Positions 25,982-34,506 of a stretch of DNA of 64,000 nt are shown here, one piece after another. Source of the DNA: Chryseolinea serpens (GTDB taxonomy: Bacteria; Bacteroidota; Bacteroidia; Cytophagales; Cyclobacteriaceae); assembly GCF_900129725.1 (NCBI RefSeq), contig NZ_FQWQ01000001.1, positions 2,666,001-2,730,000 on the forward strand, written 5' to 3'. Below the pieces are notes generated by a model. The model was not told the origin of the DNA, ran no database searches, and saw only the letters and a list, made by a program, of their open reading frames with translations. The stretch's first letter is position 1; the number at the start of each line of letters is the position of its first letter. The translations under genes and the position numbers were made by a program.

Positions 25982-27049
25982 ATGGACATTGGAAAAAACA
26001 TCCGAATCAAGGATATCGCTAAACTGGCCGGGGTTTCGGTCGGAACAGTTGACCGTGTGCTCCACAACCGGGGACGCGTTTCCGATGAGGCCCTCAAAAA
26101 AGTGACGGCCGTCATGGACCAGATCGATTACAAACCGAATCTGATCGCCCGTACCCTGGGATCCAATAAAAATTATAAGATCGCCGCCCTGATCCCCGAT
26201 CCGACCGGCGACCCCTACTGGGCCCAAACCAACCTGGGCATCATCCAGGCACAGGCCGAATGGGCACAATACGGCGTCACCGTCGACACCTATACGTTCG
26301 ACATTTTTGATAAAGACGCCTTCCGGGGCCTGGCTATGGAAGTGCTGGAATCGGCACCCGACGGCATTGTGATCGCTCCTATATTTTATCATGAATCCCT
26401 TCCGGCTTTCGAACTGTTTCAGAATCAGTCGATTCCATATGTATTGTTCAACACCAACATCCCCGAGGCACAACCGCTGGGCTTTATTGGACAAAACCTC
26501 AACCAAAGCGGCCGGGTGGGCGCAGAACTCATTAATTTAGGACAACACGAGTCCGGCACCTTTGCCGTACTCCATATAGATGAAGACGTTCACGACTCCA
26601 TCCACTTATTGGAAAAGGAAAAAGGCTTCCGGGAATATTTCCAGGAACACCGCAAGCATAAATTCGAGATCGTCGACTTTATCCTCAATCCCAACGAGCC
26701 CACGTTCAAAAACCAGCTCATCGAGCTGCTGGGCGACGATACACTGAAGGGCATCTTTGTGAGCACCTCCAAAGGAACCGCTGTGGCAGCCTCATTCCTT
26801 GAAAAATATGGCAAAAAGGACATCCGCCTGATCGGCTACGATTTGCTGGAGGAGAACCTGAAATACCTTCGCTCAGGCATTATCGACTTCCTGATCAACC
26901 AAAATCCCAAACGGCAGGCACTGCTGGGGATCAGCCACCTGGTCAATCACCTGATGTTCAAAAAGTCGGCACCAGCCCTGGAATTGTTCCCCCTGGAAGT
27001 GATCACCCAGCAAAATGTGGACTCCTACCTGGGTTCCGGCATTCATTAG
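25982..27049 (+). CDS. LacI-family transcriptional regulator
   Basis: 355 residues. N-terminal helix-turn-helix and hinge: IRIKDIAKLAGVSVGTVDRVLHN and AKKV-type recognition helix followed by DYKPNLIARTLGS. Residues about 65-340 are a periplasmic-binding-protein-like sugar sensor (YKIAALIPDP, DGIVIAPIFYHES, IRLIGYDLLEENLKYL). The VGTVDRVLHNRG form is typical of the Bacteroidota group with 'substrate-binding domain-containing' naming. Divergent from susC with a palindrome between, so it probably controls the SusC/SusD operon in response to the imported sugar (inference). Confidence 0.9.
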   Translation: MDIGKNIRIKDIAKLAGVSVGTVDRVLHNRGRVSDEALKKVTAVMDQIDYKPNLIARTLGSNKNYKIAALIPDPTGDPYWAQTNLGIIQAQAEWAQYGVTVDTYTFDIFDKDAFRGLAMEVLESAPDGIVIAPIFYHESLPAFELFQNQSIPYVLFNTNIPEAQPLGFIGQNLNQSGRVGAELINLGQHESGTFAVLHIDEDVHDSIHLLEKEKGFREYFQEHRKHKFEIVDFILNPNEPTFKNQLIELLGDDTLKGIFVSTSKGTAVAASFLEKYGKKDIRLIGYDLLEENLKYLRSGIIDFLINQNPKRQALLGISHLVNHLMFKKSAPALELFPLEVITQQNVDSYLGSGIH

Positions 27050-27095
27050 GCCACCCAAGCCCGCCAGGAGCCGAGGATTTCTGATGACATAGCGC

Positions 27096-27103
27096 TATTT
27101 TTG
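27096..27103 (+). promoter_or_regulatory. -7 element of tgt
   Basis: TATTTTTG is a full TAnnTTTG match ending 9 bases before the ATG at 27113. The in-frame TTG at 27101 lies within this element and is therefore not the start. Confidence 0.6.
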
Positions 27104-27112
27104 CGCCCATTC

Positions 27113-28243
27113 ATGAAATTCAAGCTCACGTCCGTCGACCCGAAATCGGCTGCCCGCACGGGCATTCTGCAAACCGGGCACGGTGAAATACAGACTCCTA
27201 TATTTATGCCGGTCGGAACAGCCGGCTCTGTAAAGGCCGTTCACCAGCGCGAGCTGGAGTACGACGTGCAGGCCCAGATCATCCTGGGTAACACCTATCA
27301 CCTTTATTTGCGCCCCGGCACCGACCTGCTGGAAAGAGCCGGCGGTCTCCATCGCTTTAACGGATGGTCTAAGCCCATTCTCACCGACAGCGGCGGCTAC
27401 CAGGTTTATTCCCTGGGCGCCAACCGGAAAATCACCGAAGAGGGCGTCATCTTTAAATCACACATCGACGGCTCTAAGCACACCTTTAGCCCGGAAAGCG
27501 TGATGGACATCCAGCGCATCATTGGCGCCGACATTGTCATGGCCTTCGACGAATGCACGCCCTATCCCTGCGAATACGCCTACGCCAAAAACTCCATGAA
27601 CATGACGCACCGGTGGCTGAAGCGTTGTGTGGACCGCATGGCGGAGACCGAACCGCGGTACGGATACGAGCAGGCGCTGTTCCCCATTGTGCAGGGCAGC
27701 GTGTATAACGACCTGCGAAAAATGTCGGCGGAGTTTATCGCCTCGCAGGATCAACCCGGAAACGCCATCGGCGGATTGTCGGTGGGCGAGCCGCATGAAG
27801 ACATGTATGCCATGACCAGCCTGGTCTGTGGCATCCTTCCCCAGGACAAACCGCGCTACCTGATGGGCGTGGGCACGCCGGAGAATATCCTGGAGTGCAT
27901 TGCATTGGGCATCGACATGTTCGATTGTGTGATGCCCACGCGAAATGCCCGCAATGGCATGCTGTTTACCACCCAAGGCATCATCAACATCCGCAATGAG
28001 CGGTGGAAAGACGACCTTTCTCCCATCGACGCCACCTTGGGCGGCTATGTGAGCACGTTTCATTCGAAGGCCTATTTACGGCACCTCATCATCAATAAAG
28101 AGATATTAGGCGCGCAAATTGCTTCCATTCATAACCTTACGTTCTACCTTTGGTTGGTGAGCGAGGCCCGGAAGCAGATTGAAGCCGGCACGTTCACGAC
28201 CTGGAAAAACAACATGGTAAAAATAGTTTCTCAACGCCTCTGA
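27113..28243 (+). CDS. tgt: tRNA-guanine transglycosylase (queuine tRNA-ribosyltransferase)
   Basis: 376 residues from ATG 27113. Exchanges guanine-34 of Asp, Asn, His and Tyr tRNAs for preQ1. Core motifs are complete: TPIFMPVGTAGSVK, LGNTYHLYLRPG, DSGGYQVYSL (general acid/base Asp), GGLSVGEPHEDMY and IDMFDCVMPTRNARNG (nucleophile Asp). The zinc site is odd: where most bacterial TGTs have C-x-C-x2-C before the YLRHL motif, this protein reads PIDATLGGYVSTFHSKAYLR, lacking all three cysteines, while the fourth ligand His (SIHNLTFY) remains. The protein may be metal-free or belong to a clade with a changed site. First gene of a tgt-lptF/G-eamA row. Confidence 0.93.
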   Translation: MKFKLTSVDPKSAARTGILQTGHGEIQTPIFMPVGTAGSVKAVHQRELEYDVQAQIILGNTYHLYLRPGTDLLERAGGLHRFNGWSKPILTDSGGYQVYSLGANRKITEEGVIFKSHIDGSKHTFSPESVMDIQRIIGADIVMAFDECTPYPCEYAYAKNSMNMTHRWLKRCVDRMAETEPRYGYEQALFPIVQGSVYNDLRKMSAEFIASQDQPGNAIGGLSVGEPHEDMYAMTSLVCGILPQDKPRYLMGVGTPENILECIALGIDMFDCVMPTRNARNGMLFTTQGIINIRNERWKDDLSPIDATLGGYVSTFHSKAYLRHLIINKEILGAQIASIHNLTFYLWLVSEARKQIEAGTFTTWKNNMVKIVSQRL

Positions 28244-28264
28244 CACGGAACCGGTGAAGGTTAC

Positions 28265-29401
28265 ATGAAGCTGCTCGACAAATATATTCTTAAGACCTTC
28301 CTCGTCACATTTTTCTTTGTGGTGCTGATCCTGTTGTCGGTCATCACGGTCATTGACCTGACCGACAAGATGGACAAGTTTTCCGCGGCAAACCTCCACG
28401 CCAGTTCGATCCTGTATTATTACCTGGTATACATCCCCGGCATTGGCAGCTTGCTCACGCCCATCACGATCTTTATCGCGGCCGTGTATGTTTGTTCGCG
28501 GATGGCAGGGCACACCGAGATCATCGCCATGCTCAGCGCCGGCATCAGCTTCCGCCGCATGCTGACTCCCTTCCTGGTGGGCGCCGCGTTTGTGGGTGTG
28601 ATCAACTTTGCCCTGACGGGATGGATCATCCCGAACTCTACAAAAGAACGTGTAGCCTTCGAGTTGCAATACCTCAAAAACAAATACTATTTCGACAAAC
28701 GCAATATTCACATCCAGGTGGCGCCCGACGTCTACCTGTATATGCAAAGCTACAACAACTCGAACCAGACCGGCTATCACTTCACCCTGGAGAAGTTCGA
28801 GCACAACCGCCTCGTTGAAAAACTTACGGCCGACCGCATTGAGTGGGATTCCGTCAAGCACAAATGGATCATGCGCGACTGGATCATCCGCCGGGTGGAC
28901 AGCCTCTTCCATATTCCCAATGCCCTGGAAGTGAAACAAGGCTACACGCCTCACTCCGCCTTGCCCGACACCGCCAAGGTCTTCAGCGGCTCGGCGCGCG
29001 ACACAGCCCTGGTGATCCAACCCAAAGAGTTCGAGAGCGACTACCTCCGCTCCGAAGGCCTGACGCTAAACGAACTGGACGATTACATTGATATGCTCAG
29101 TAAGCGCGGGTCTACGGGCGTGGAGCTTTACCAGGTGGAAAAATATACGCGCTACACCTCGCCCTTTACGATCCTCATCCTGGTCTTTATGGGCGTCATC
29201 GTGTCTTCGCGCAAAAGCCGCGGAGGCACGGGGTTGCAGATTGCCCTCGGGTTTGTGCTGTCGTTCCTGTTCATTCTATTCTTTACTTTATTCCGGACCT
29301 TTGCGGAAGCGGGCTCCATGCCGCCGCAGATCTCCGTGTGGATACCCAACATCATCTTCTTCATCATCACCCTCGTCATGTATAAATACGTTCCCCGATA
29401 A
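28265..29401 (+). CDS. LptF/LptG-family lipopolysaccharide export permease
   Basis: 378 residues. Half-transporter of the LPS extraction complex LptB2FG, or a relative. The first membrane segments (TFLVTFFFVVLILLSVITVI and the next two to about residue 110) and the last three (about 300-375, TSPFTILILVFMGVIVSSRK, with RGGTGLQIALGFVLSF) bracket a periplasmic jellyroll domain, the family layout. It follows tgt by 21 bases and ends immediately before eamA (TAA then ATG). Only one copy is present here; Bacteroidota usually encode the partner elsewhere. Confidence 0.9.
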   Translation: MKLLDKYILKTFLVTFFFVVLILLSVITVIDLTDKMDKFSAANLHASSILYYYLVYIPGIGSLLTPITIFIAAVYVCSRMAGHTEIIAMLSAGISFRRMLTPFLVGAAFVGVINFALTGWIIPNSTKERVAFELQYLKNKYYFDKRNIHIQVAPDVYLYMQSYNNSNQTGYHFTLEKFEHNRLVEKLTADRIEWDSVKHKWIMRDWIIRRVDSLFHIPNALEVKQGYTPHSALPDTAKVFSGSARDTALVIQPKEFESDYLRSEGLTLNELDDYIDMLSKRGSTGVELYQVEKYTRYTSPFTILILVFMGVIVSSRKSRGGTGLQIALGFVLSFLFILFFTLFRTFAEAGSMPPQISVWIPNIIFFIITLVMYKYVPR

Positions 29402-30313
29402 ATGGCCACCCGCGCAGATTATCTCAAGCTACATTTTATCGTTTTCCTCTGGGGCTTCTCCGCTATCCTCGGAAAACTGGTGTCCATCCCGACCATGGAG
29501 ATGGTGTTCTTTCGCGCGCTATTGGCCTGTTTGGGAATTGGGCTCGTGATCATACTAACGAAAGGCACGTTCCAGGTCACATCCCGGAATTTCATCTACC
29601 TTATTCTCATCGGATTTATCGTGGCCCTGCATTGGGTGTGCTTCTTCGGCTCAGGCCGTGTAGCCAACGTTTCGGTGAGTCTCGTAGGCTTCGCCACCAA
29701 CTCGTTGTGGACGGCCATCCTGGAGCCGTGGATGAATCGTACACGCATAAAAAAATTCGAGCTGGTGCTGGGCTTCATCGTGCTCTCCGGTTTGTACATT
29801 ATTTTCTCCTTCGATTTTCAATACAAGCTCGGGCTAACCCTTGGCATTCTGGCGGGCCTCACGTCCGCCGTGTTCTCGATTTTCAATTCCAAAATGGTCC
29901 GGACCATCCCTTCCTTCACCATCACCTTCTATGAAATGATGGGCTGCTTCGTGGGCCTGGGAATATTTCTTCCGATCTACAAATTCATTTGGGCTCCGGA
30001 AGAATCCATGCTGTACTGGCCAACCCTCCTGGATTGGATCTGGATCGCCACGCTGGCCGGCGTTTGCTCCGTCTATGCCTACTCCACGGCGGTTGAGCTT
30101 ATGAAAAAGATCAGCGTCTTTCTCATCCAGCTCACCCTAAACCTGGAACCGGTCTACGGCATCATCATGGCCCTCATCATCTTTGGCAGCTCCGAAAAAA
30201 TGGGAACAAACTTCTACGTCGGCACCGGCATCATCATGACCGCCGTCCTCGTGTACCCTTATCTAAGGAAACGATTTGATCAACGGGCCGCGCTGAAACA
30301 ATCTGCGTCGTAA
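29402..30313 (+). CDS. EamA/DMT-family transporter
   Basis: 303 residues, ten predicted membrane segments in two EamA halves (for example LHFIVFLWGFSAILGKLVS and LGILAGLTSAVFSIFNSKMV). The second half ends NLEPVYGIIMALIIFGSSE, a usual signature of drug/metabolite exporters. The ATG abuts the stop of the upstream permease. Substrate unknown. The 3' flank is the hairpin repeat cluster. Confidence 0.87.
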   Translation: MATRADYLKLHFIVFLWGFSAILGKLVSIPTMEMVFFRALLACLGIGLVIILTKGTFQVTSRNFIYLILIGFIVALHWVCFFGSGRVANVSVSLVGFATNSLWTAILEPWMNRTRIKKFELVLGFIVLSGLYIIFSFDFQYKLGLTLGILAGLTSAVFSIFNSKMVRTIPSFTITFYEMMGCFVGLGIFLPIYKFIWAPEESMLYWPTLLDWIWIATLAGVCSVYAYSTAVELMKKISVFLIQLTLNLEPVYGIIMALIIFGSSEKMGTNFYVGTGIIMTAVLVYPYLRKRFDQRAALKQSAS

Positions 30314-30324
30314 AAAAACGCCGA

Positions 30325-30345
30325 TGTTGGAGTTCTTCACCAACA
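30325..30345. repeat. TGTTGGTG hairpin repeat, copy B
   Basis: TGTTGGAG and CACCAACA around loop TTCTT; one mismatch in an 8-bp stem. Same loop as copy A, and TCAGCTTC follows as in copy A. Confidence 0.65.
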
Positions 30346-30371
30346 AGTTCATTCAGCTTCAAATGCACCCC

Positions 30372-30398
30372 ACTTGTTAGAGCTCTTCACCGACGAGT
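30372..30398. repeat. Hairpin repeat, degenerate copy C
   Basis: ACTTGTTAGAG and CACCGACGAGT around CTCTT; the stem relies on G-U pairs. Loop and flank resemble copies A and B, so it looks like an older, drifted copy. Confidence 0.45.
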
Positions 30399-30440
30399 CC
30401 CCCCGAATCTACCCACCGCACTAAAAAATGTACACCGCCC

Positions 30441-30461
30441 TTGTTGGTGTCCCACCAACAA
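30441..30461 (+). repeat. TTGTTGGTG hairpin repeat, copy D
   Basis: Perfect 9-bp arms TTGTTGGTG and CACCAACAA with loop TCC. The flank CTCATTCAGC resembles copies A and B. Confidence 0.8.
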
Positions 30462-30540
30462 ACTCATTCAGCGGCCGGCGCGCTTCAATAAAAACGGAAC
30501 ACATTTTCGTTGACCTTGATTGATAATATCCCAAAACAAT

Positions 30541-30565
30541 TTTTGTTGGTGGGACACCAACAAAA
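30541..30565 (-). repeat. TTGTTGGTG hairpin repeat, copy E
   Basis: Perfect 11-bp arms TTTTGTTGGTG and CACCAACAAAA with loop GGA. Its central 21 bases are the exact reverse complement of copy D. Confidence 0.8.
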
Positions 30566-30603
30566 GGGCACGCTGGCCACGGGAATATTTGGGGGAATAT
30601 TCT

Positions 30604-31413
30604 TTAAATACCCCCCGACCATACCGTCATGTCCGGAAAGCTTGTTTGTAAATTTGTGGGCTTGTCGAAGATGCCGAACAAGGTAGCGCCAGAGCCGCTC
30701 ATGCTGGCGTATAACGCTCCGGATGCGTAGAGCTTTTCTTTTACAGATTGAAGCGTAGGATGCTTCTTAAAAACTGTCTCTTCAAAATCATTCTTGATCT
30801 GTTCGCGCCATGCTTCCACAGGATAACGGCTGAGCAACGTTCCCAAAGATTGTTCCGGTTGGCGTGGGGTTATTCCAGCATAGGCTTCGGCGGTGGAGAC
30901 GTGGATGTCCGGCTTGACCAGCACGATGAATTTCTTTTGAAGGGTTACGGTAGTTGGCGAAAGTACTTCCCCCCGGCCTTCGCCCAGCATCGGTTGGTCT
31001 TGGGTGAAGAATGCACAATCGCTTCCCAGTTGGGCTGCATAGCCTGCCAGTTGCGCGGGTGACAATTGGAGATGGAAAACCGTGTTGAGCAGCCGCAGGG
31101 TGTGCGCGGCATCCGAAGACCCTCCTCCTAGTCCTGCGCCCATGGGGAGGATCTTGTGCAGGTGGATCTTTACCGCTGGGAGATGGTGTTTGTCTCTCAG
31201 AAGTTCATACGCTTTTATGCAGAGATTATCGGCTTCTTTTCCAGGAACAGGATGTCCTGTTTGGGTAAAGGCAAATCGGTCGGCAGGGATAACTTCTAAA
31301 ATGTCCGTCCAGGGAATGGGATAGAAACACGTCTCCAGGTTGTGATAGCCGTCGGGGCGCTTGCTGAGGATGTTCAGGCCGAGGTTGATCTTGCAGGGCG
31401 GGAAGGAAACCAT
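30604..31413 (-). CDS. ispE: 4-diphosphocytidyl-2-C-methyl-D-erythritol kinase
   Basis: 269 residues from ATG 31413; the frame extends 15 codons upstream into an intercistronic hairpin and that part is rejected. Phosphorylates the 2-hydroxyl of CDP-methylerythritol in the non-mevalonate isoprenoid pathway. GHMP-kinase motifs are in place: PCKINLGLNILSKRPDGYHN (substrate), PMGAGLGGGSSDAAHTLRLL (ATP glycine loop) and SGSGATLFGIF (C-terminal motif). Follows fabI on the same strand after a 14-bp stem. Confidence 0.93.
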   Translation of the reverse strand: MVSFPPCKINLGLNILSKRPDGYHNLETCFYPIPWTDILEVIPADRFAFTQTGHPVPGKEADNLCIKAYELLRDKHHLPAVKIHLHKILPMGAGLGGGSSDAAHTLRLLNTVFHLQLSPAQLAGYAAQLGSDCAFFTQDQPMLGEGRGEVLSPTTVTLQKKFIVLVKPDIHVSTAEAYAGITPRQPEQSLGTLLSRYPVEAWREQIKNDFEETVFKKHPTLQSVKEKLYASGALYASMSGSGATLFGIFDKPTNLQTSFPDMTVWSGGI

Positions 31414-31426
31414 GGGCGTTGAAATG

Positions 31427-31467
31427 GGTTGGGCTTTGTGGCATGATGCCGCGCACAAAGCCCAACC
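31427..31467 (-). terminator. Strong intercistronic hairpin between fabI and ispE
   Basis: Perfect 14-bp arms GGTTGGGCTTTGTG (31427-31440) and CACAAAGCCCAACC (31454-31467); the loop region contains a second small palindrome, GGCAT-G-ATGCC. It starts 9 bases past the fabI stop and ends 13 bases before the ispE ATG. No U-run follows, so it may be an attenuating or processing structure instead of a terminator. Confidence 0.6.
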
Positions 31468-31475
31468 GGGAAAAT

Positions 31476-32288
31476 TTATTTAGACAGTCGGTCAACCATT
31501 TCCTGGGTGATGCCGGTGCTGGAGAAGCCGCCGTCGTGCATCAGGTTTTGCATGGTGACCATGCGGGTGAAATCCGAGAACAACACGGTGATGTAGGCCG
31601 CGCAATCTTCTGCGGTGGCATTGCCCAGTGGCGACATCATGTTGGCGAAGTCGAAGAACACGTCGAAGCCGGAGATGCCGGCGCCGGCGGTGGTTTTGGT
31701 GGGCGATTGCGAGATGGTGTTCACGCGCACCTTTTTCAATTTCGCGAACCGCGCACCATAGCTGCGGGCAATGGATTCCAGCATGGCTTTGGCTTGTGCC
31801 ATGTCGGTGTAGTCGGGATATGAACGCTGTGCAGCAATGTAGCTGAGGCCCACGATGGAACCCCACTCGTTCATGGCATCCAGCTTTTCGGCGGTCTGCA
31901 GAATTTTGTGGAACGACAACGCCGAAATGTCGAGCGTTTTCAGATACCAGTCGTAGTTCATGTCGCCGTATTCTTTGCCCTTGCGGATGTTGGGACTCAT
32001 GCCGATGGAGTGGAGCACAAAATCGATCTTGCCGCCCAGCAATTCCATGGATTTGGTGAAGAGATTCTTGAGGTCCTCTTCCGATGTGGCGTCGGCGGAG
32101 ATCACTTCCGTATCACAGGCTTTGGCGAGTTCATTGATCTTTCCCATGCGCATGGCAATGGGCGCGTTGGTGAGGGTAAACGATCCACCTTCTTCTTTTA
32201 CTTTCAAGGCGGTTTTCCAGGCGATGGAGTTTTCATCCAGGGCGCCGAAAATGATACCACGTTTTCCTTTCAATAAGTTGTTGGCCAT
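31476..32288 (-). CDS. fabI: Enoyl-[acyl-carrier-protein] reductase (NADH)
   Basis: 270 residues. Reduces the trans-2-enoyl-ACP in the last step of each fatty-acid elongation cycle. Short-chain-dehydrogenase fold with FabI features: GIIFGALDENSIAWKTA (nucleotide loop), LHSIGMSP and the catalytic Y-x6-K pair Tyr160/Lys167 (DYTDMAQAKAML). Length is normal. A short gap separates it from the histidine kinase upstream on the same strand, and a large stem lies after it. Confidence 0.95.
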   Translation of the reverse strand: MANNLLKGKRGIIFGALDENSIAWKTALKVKEEGGSFTLTNAPIAMRMGKINELAKACDTEVISADATSEEDLKNLFTKSMELLGGKIDFVLHSIGMSPNIRKGKEYGDMNYDWYLKTLDISALSFHKILQTAEKLDAMNEWGSIVGLSYIAAQRSYPDYTDMAQAKAMLESIARSYGARFAKLKKVRVNTISQSPTKTTAGAGISGFDVFFDFANMMSPLGNATAEDCAAYITVLFSDFTRMVTMQNLMHDGGFSSTGITQEMVDRLSK

Positions 32289-32377
32289 GATTCTTTAGAT
32301 TGTCGTTGTGTCAAGGGCACAATAATACGAATTTATTGGCGTGACACGAACCGGGAAGGCAATTATGCGCCCGGGGG

Positions 32378-34375
32378 TTATACGTTGGGAATGGAAATGG
32401 AAAACGATGTCCCCTTCCCGATCTCGGACTCAAAAGTAATTTTACCACCCAGCCGGTCCAGGGCTTTTTTCACCAGGTAGAGACCCAGGCCATTGCCTTT
32501 GGAGCGGTCGCTGCCGCGGAAGAAGGGTTTGAAGATCTCGTTGCGAAAGGGCTGGGCAATGCCCACACCCCGGTCGCGGATCTCCAGGTTCACGGTGCCG
32601 TGGCCATCGTAGACACGGATGTCAATGCCATTGAGATGTTCCGGGCTGGTGAAGTGTATGGCATTGTCGATAAGGTTCATGACAATGATGCGGAGCAATT
32701 TTTCGTCGGATACAAACCGTACGTCCTCCACCGTTACCGACACGGCGATCTGTTGCTCCTGGAGGTCAGTCTCAAATTTCTTGATCACTTCCGAGATGAG
32801 CTCGTTGAGCCGGATGATCGAGAGCTCCACCACGTGGCTGTTGAGGTCATGGGCCGTCGTGAGTTTTAGTAACATCTGGTCCATCGCCTGGGCTGTGGTG
32901 TTCACTTTATGCAGGATCTCACGGGCGATATCTTCCTTGACGAGGTACTGACCGATGTTGTTCAACCCGATGATGGTGGTGATGGGACGGCGCAGGTCAT
33001 GCGAAGAGCGGTAGAGAAATGTGTCGAGTTCGCGATTGGCTTCCAGTAATTTGCGCGTGCGGGTTTTCACTTTGTCTTCCAGGTCCTTGTTCACCTTTTT
33101 GCGGAAGCGGTTTCGCCGGTATAAAAACGAGATGAGCACCAAGGCCATTCCCAACCCTAAGCCTATCGTCGCCATGAGATACGATTGGTTTTTGATTTGC
33201 TCGTCTTTCAGTTGATTTTCTTTTACGACCAGGCTGTGGTTGGCCAGCTTCTTGTCAAAATCGTAGGCGGCTTGCAGATAGGCGCGCTCTTTCGAATTCT
33301 GGCGGGCCAGCAAAGAATCGCGCTCGGCCTGAAATTTTTTTATGAAGGCATAGGCTGTTTTATGATCGCCGGCTTCGGCATAGAATCCGGCCACCTTGCT
33401 GTAGTACTGCGGCATGATAAACTGGTGCGCGCGGATCAACACCCCCACCGTGTCGAAGGCGTGGCGGGCCTCCTGGCGTTTGCCGAGTGCCTCATAGGTA
33501 TTTCCGATCACAAAGATGGCATTGGCCGCATTGTGCCACTCGCGGTAGCGCAGGCTGATGCGCTTGTCGATCGTGGTCATCAGCAAGGCTGAATCGTACT
33601 GCCCCGTTTTAAAATAAAGCAAGCCCAGGTTGCCTATGGTCAGACCTTCCCAAAATTCGTTGCGATCTTCTTCCGCCATCTTGCGCGACGCTCTCAGGGC
33701 AATAAAAGCCGAGGCAAAGTTTCCCAGCTTCATATAGGCCAGGCCCAGCGTGTTCCAGCTGTTCATGACGTCAAATCGTCTCCCTTTGGTCTTGAAGTCC
33801 TGGGGTTGTGTTTGGTAGATGCGCAAGGCCCGGTTCAGCAAGTCGACCGAGGCCTCGTAATTTTCACCGTGGTATTGGATGTAGGCCGCCTGATAGTAAT
33901 TCGCAAACGATTCGTAGGGGTCTCCGTATTTTTCACTCCAGGGTGCAGCCTTCAGAAAGGCATCCAGCGCTTTTTCCTTCAGGTTCTCCTGGTTGTAGAT
34001 GCTCCCCATGAGAAACAAGGCCGGTCCTTTTTCGGAAGGCTGTTTGAGTCGTTCGGCACCCTGCAAAATCTCTTCCGCCCGTTGTAAGGCCTCTACCGTT
34101 TTGCCTTTGTGGAGTTGCACATGGGCCAGAATGCGCAGCGACTGCAGCTGGCTCTTGGATGAGGTTGTGTTTTCGGCCTCTAGTTCCAGAATTCTCTCGG
34201 CCTCCGCCAGCGGCAGGGCATCGAAAGCGCGCACCAGGCTATCGACCTCCAATTCGGTGAGCACCTTTTTTGTGCCAGCGCTCGCCAACGTTTGGCCGTG
34301 CACCTGGTCCGCTACAAGAATGGTGGCGACCAGGAAGAAAGCGATAGACCCAAACTTGCGGCACAATTCGATCAT
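32378..34375 (-). CDS. TPR-containing sensor histidine kinase
   Basis: 665 residues from ATG 34375. The frame opens 28 codons earlier, but that stretch overlaps the divergent promoter region and the later ATG yields a good signal peptide (AFFLVATILVADQVHGQT). Periplasmic TPRs span about 70-345, a membrane helix about 401-419, a coiled coil, then a HisKA domain with His459 (RSSHDLRRPITTIIG) and an HATPase domain with N-box NLIDNAIHF, G1 DRGVGI and G2 GNGLGLYLVKK. An active autokinase is predicted. No response regulator is adjacent. Divergent from the zinc-ribbon membrane protein. Confidence 0.9.
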   Translation of the reverse strand: MIELCRKFGSIAFFLVATILVADQVHGQTLASAGTKKVLTELEVDSLVRAFDALPLAEAERILELEAENTTSSKSQLQSLRILAHVQLHKGKTVEALQRAEEILQGAERLKQPSEKGPALFLMGSIYNQENLKEKALDAFLKAAPWSEKYGDPYESFANYYQAAYIQYHGENYEASVDLLNRALRIYQTQPQDFKTKGRRFDVMNSWNTLGLAYMKLGNFASAFIALRASRKMAEEDRNEFWEGLTIGNLGLLYFKTGQYDSALLMTTIDKRISLRYREWHNAANAIFVIGNTYEALGKRQEARHAFDTVGVLIRAHQFIMPQYYSKVAGFYAEAGDHKTAYAFIKKFQAERDSLLARQNSKERAYLQAAYDFDKKLANHSLVVKENQLKDEQIKNQSYLMATIGLGLGMALVLISFLYRRNRFRKKVNKDLEDKVKTRTRKLLEANRELDTFLYRSSHDLRRPITTIIGLNNIGQYLVKEDIAREILHKVNTTAQAMDQMLLKLTTAHDLNSHVVELSIIRLNELISEVIKKFETDLQEQQIAVSVTVEDVRFVSDEKLLRIIVMNLIDNAIHFTSPEHLNGIDIRVYDGHGTVNLEIRDRGVGIAQPFRNEIFKPFFRGSDRSKGNGLGLYLVKKALDRLGGKITFESEIGKGTSFSISIPNV

Positions 34376-34468
34376 GTTTGTATAAATAGCAAAAAAAACC
34401 ACGAAGTAAACCGCAAAAATAGCGTCTGGCATCAAAAGAATGGCAGTCTGCATTGGCATTCGATAGAA

Positions 34469-34476
34469 TATTTTTG
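34469..34476 (+). promoter_or_regulatory. -7 element of the zinc-ribbon membrane protein gene
   Basis: TATTTTTG, a full TAnnTTTG match, 30 bases before the ATG at 34507. The longer in-frame reading from 34453 runs through this element and is rejected. Confidence 0.5.
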
Positions 34477-34506
34477 TATATATTAGTATATCAAAATTTA
34501 ATCCCT

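Larger units (their letters stand above)
30314..30603. other. Gene-free interval with four TGTTGGTG hairpin repeats
   Basis: 290 bases between convergent eamA and ispE, with no supportable ORF. It holds hairpin copies B, C, D and E (listed separately). D and E are exact inverted copies of each other and bracket 81 bases. Confidence 0.7.

Noticed and set aside
27101-27112. TTG start for tgt
   Set aside because: The codon is inside the -7 element, so it would precede the transcript start.
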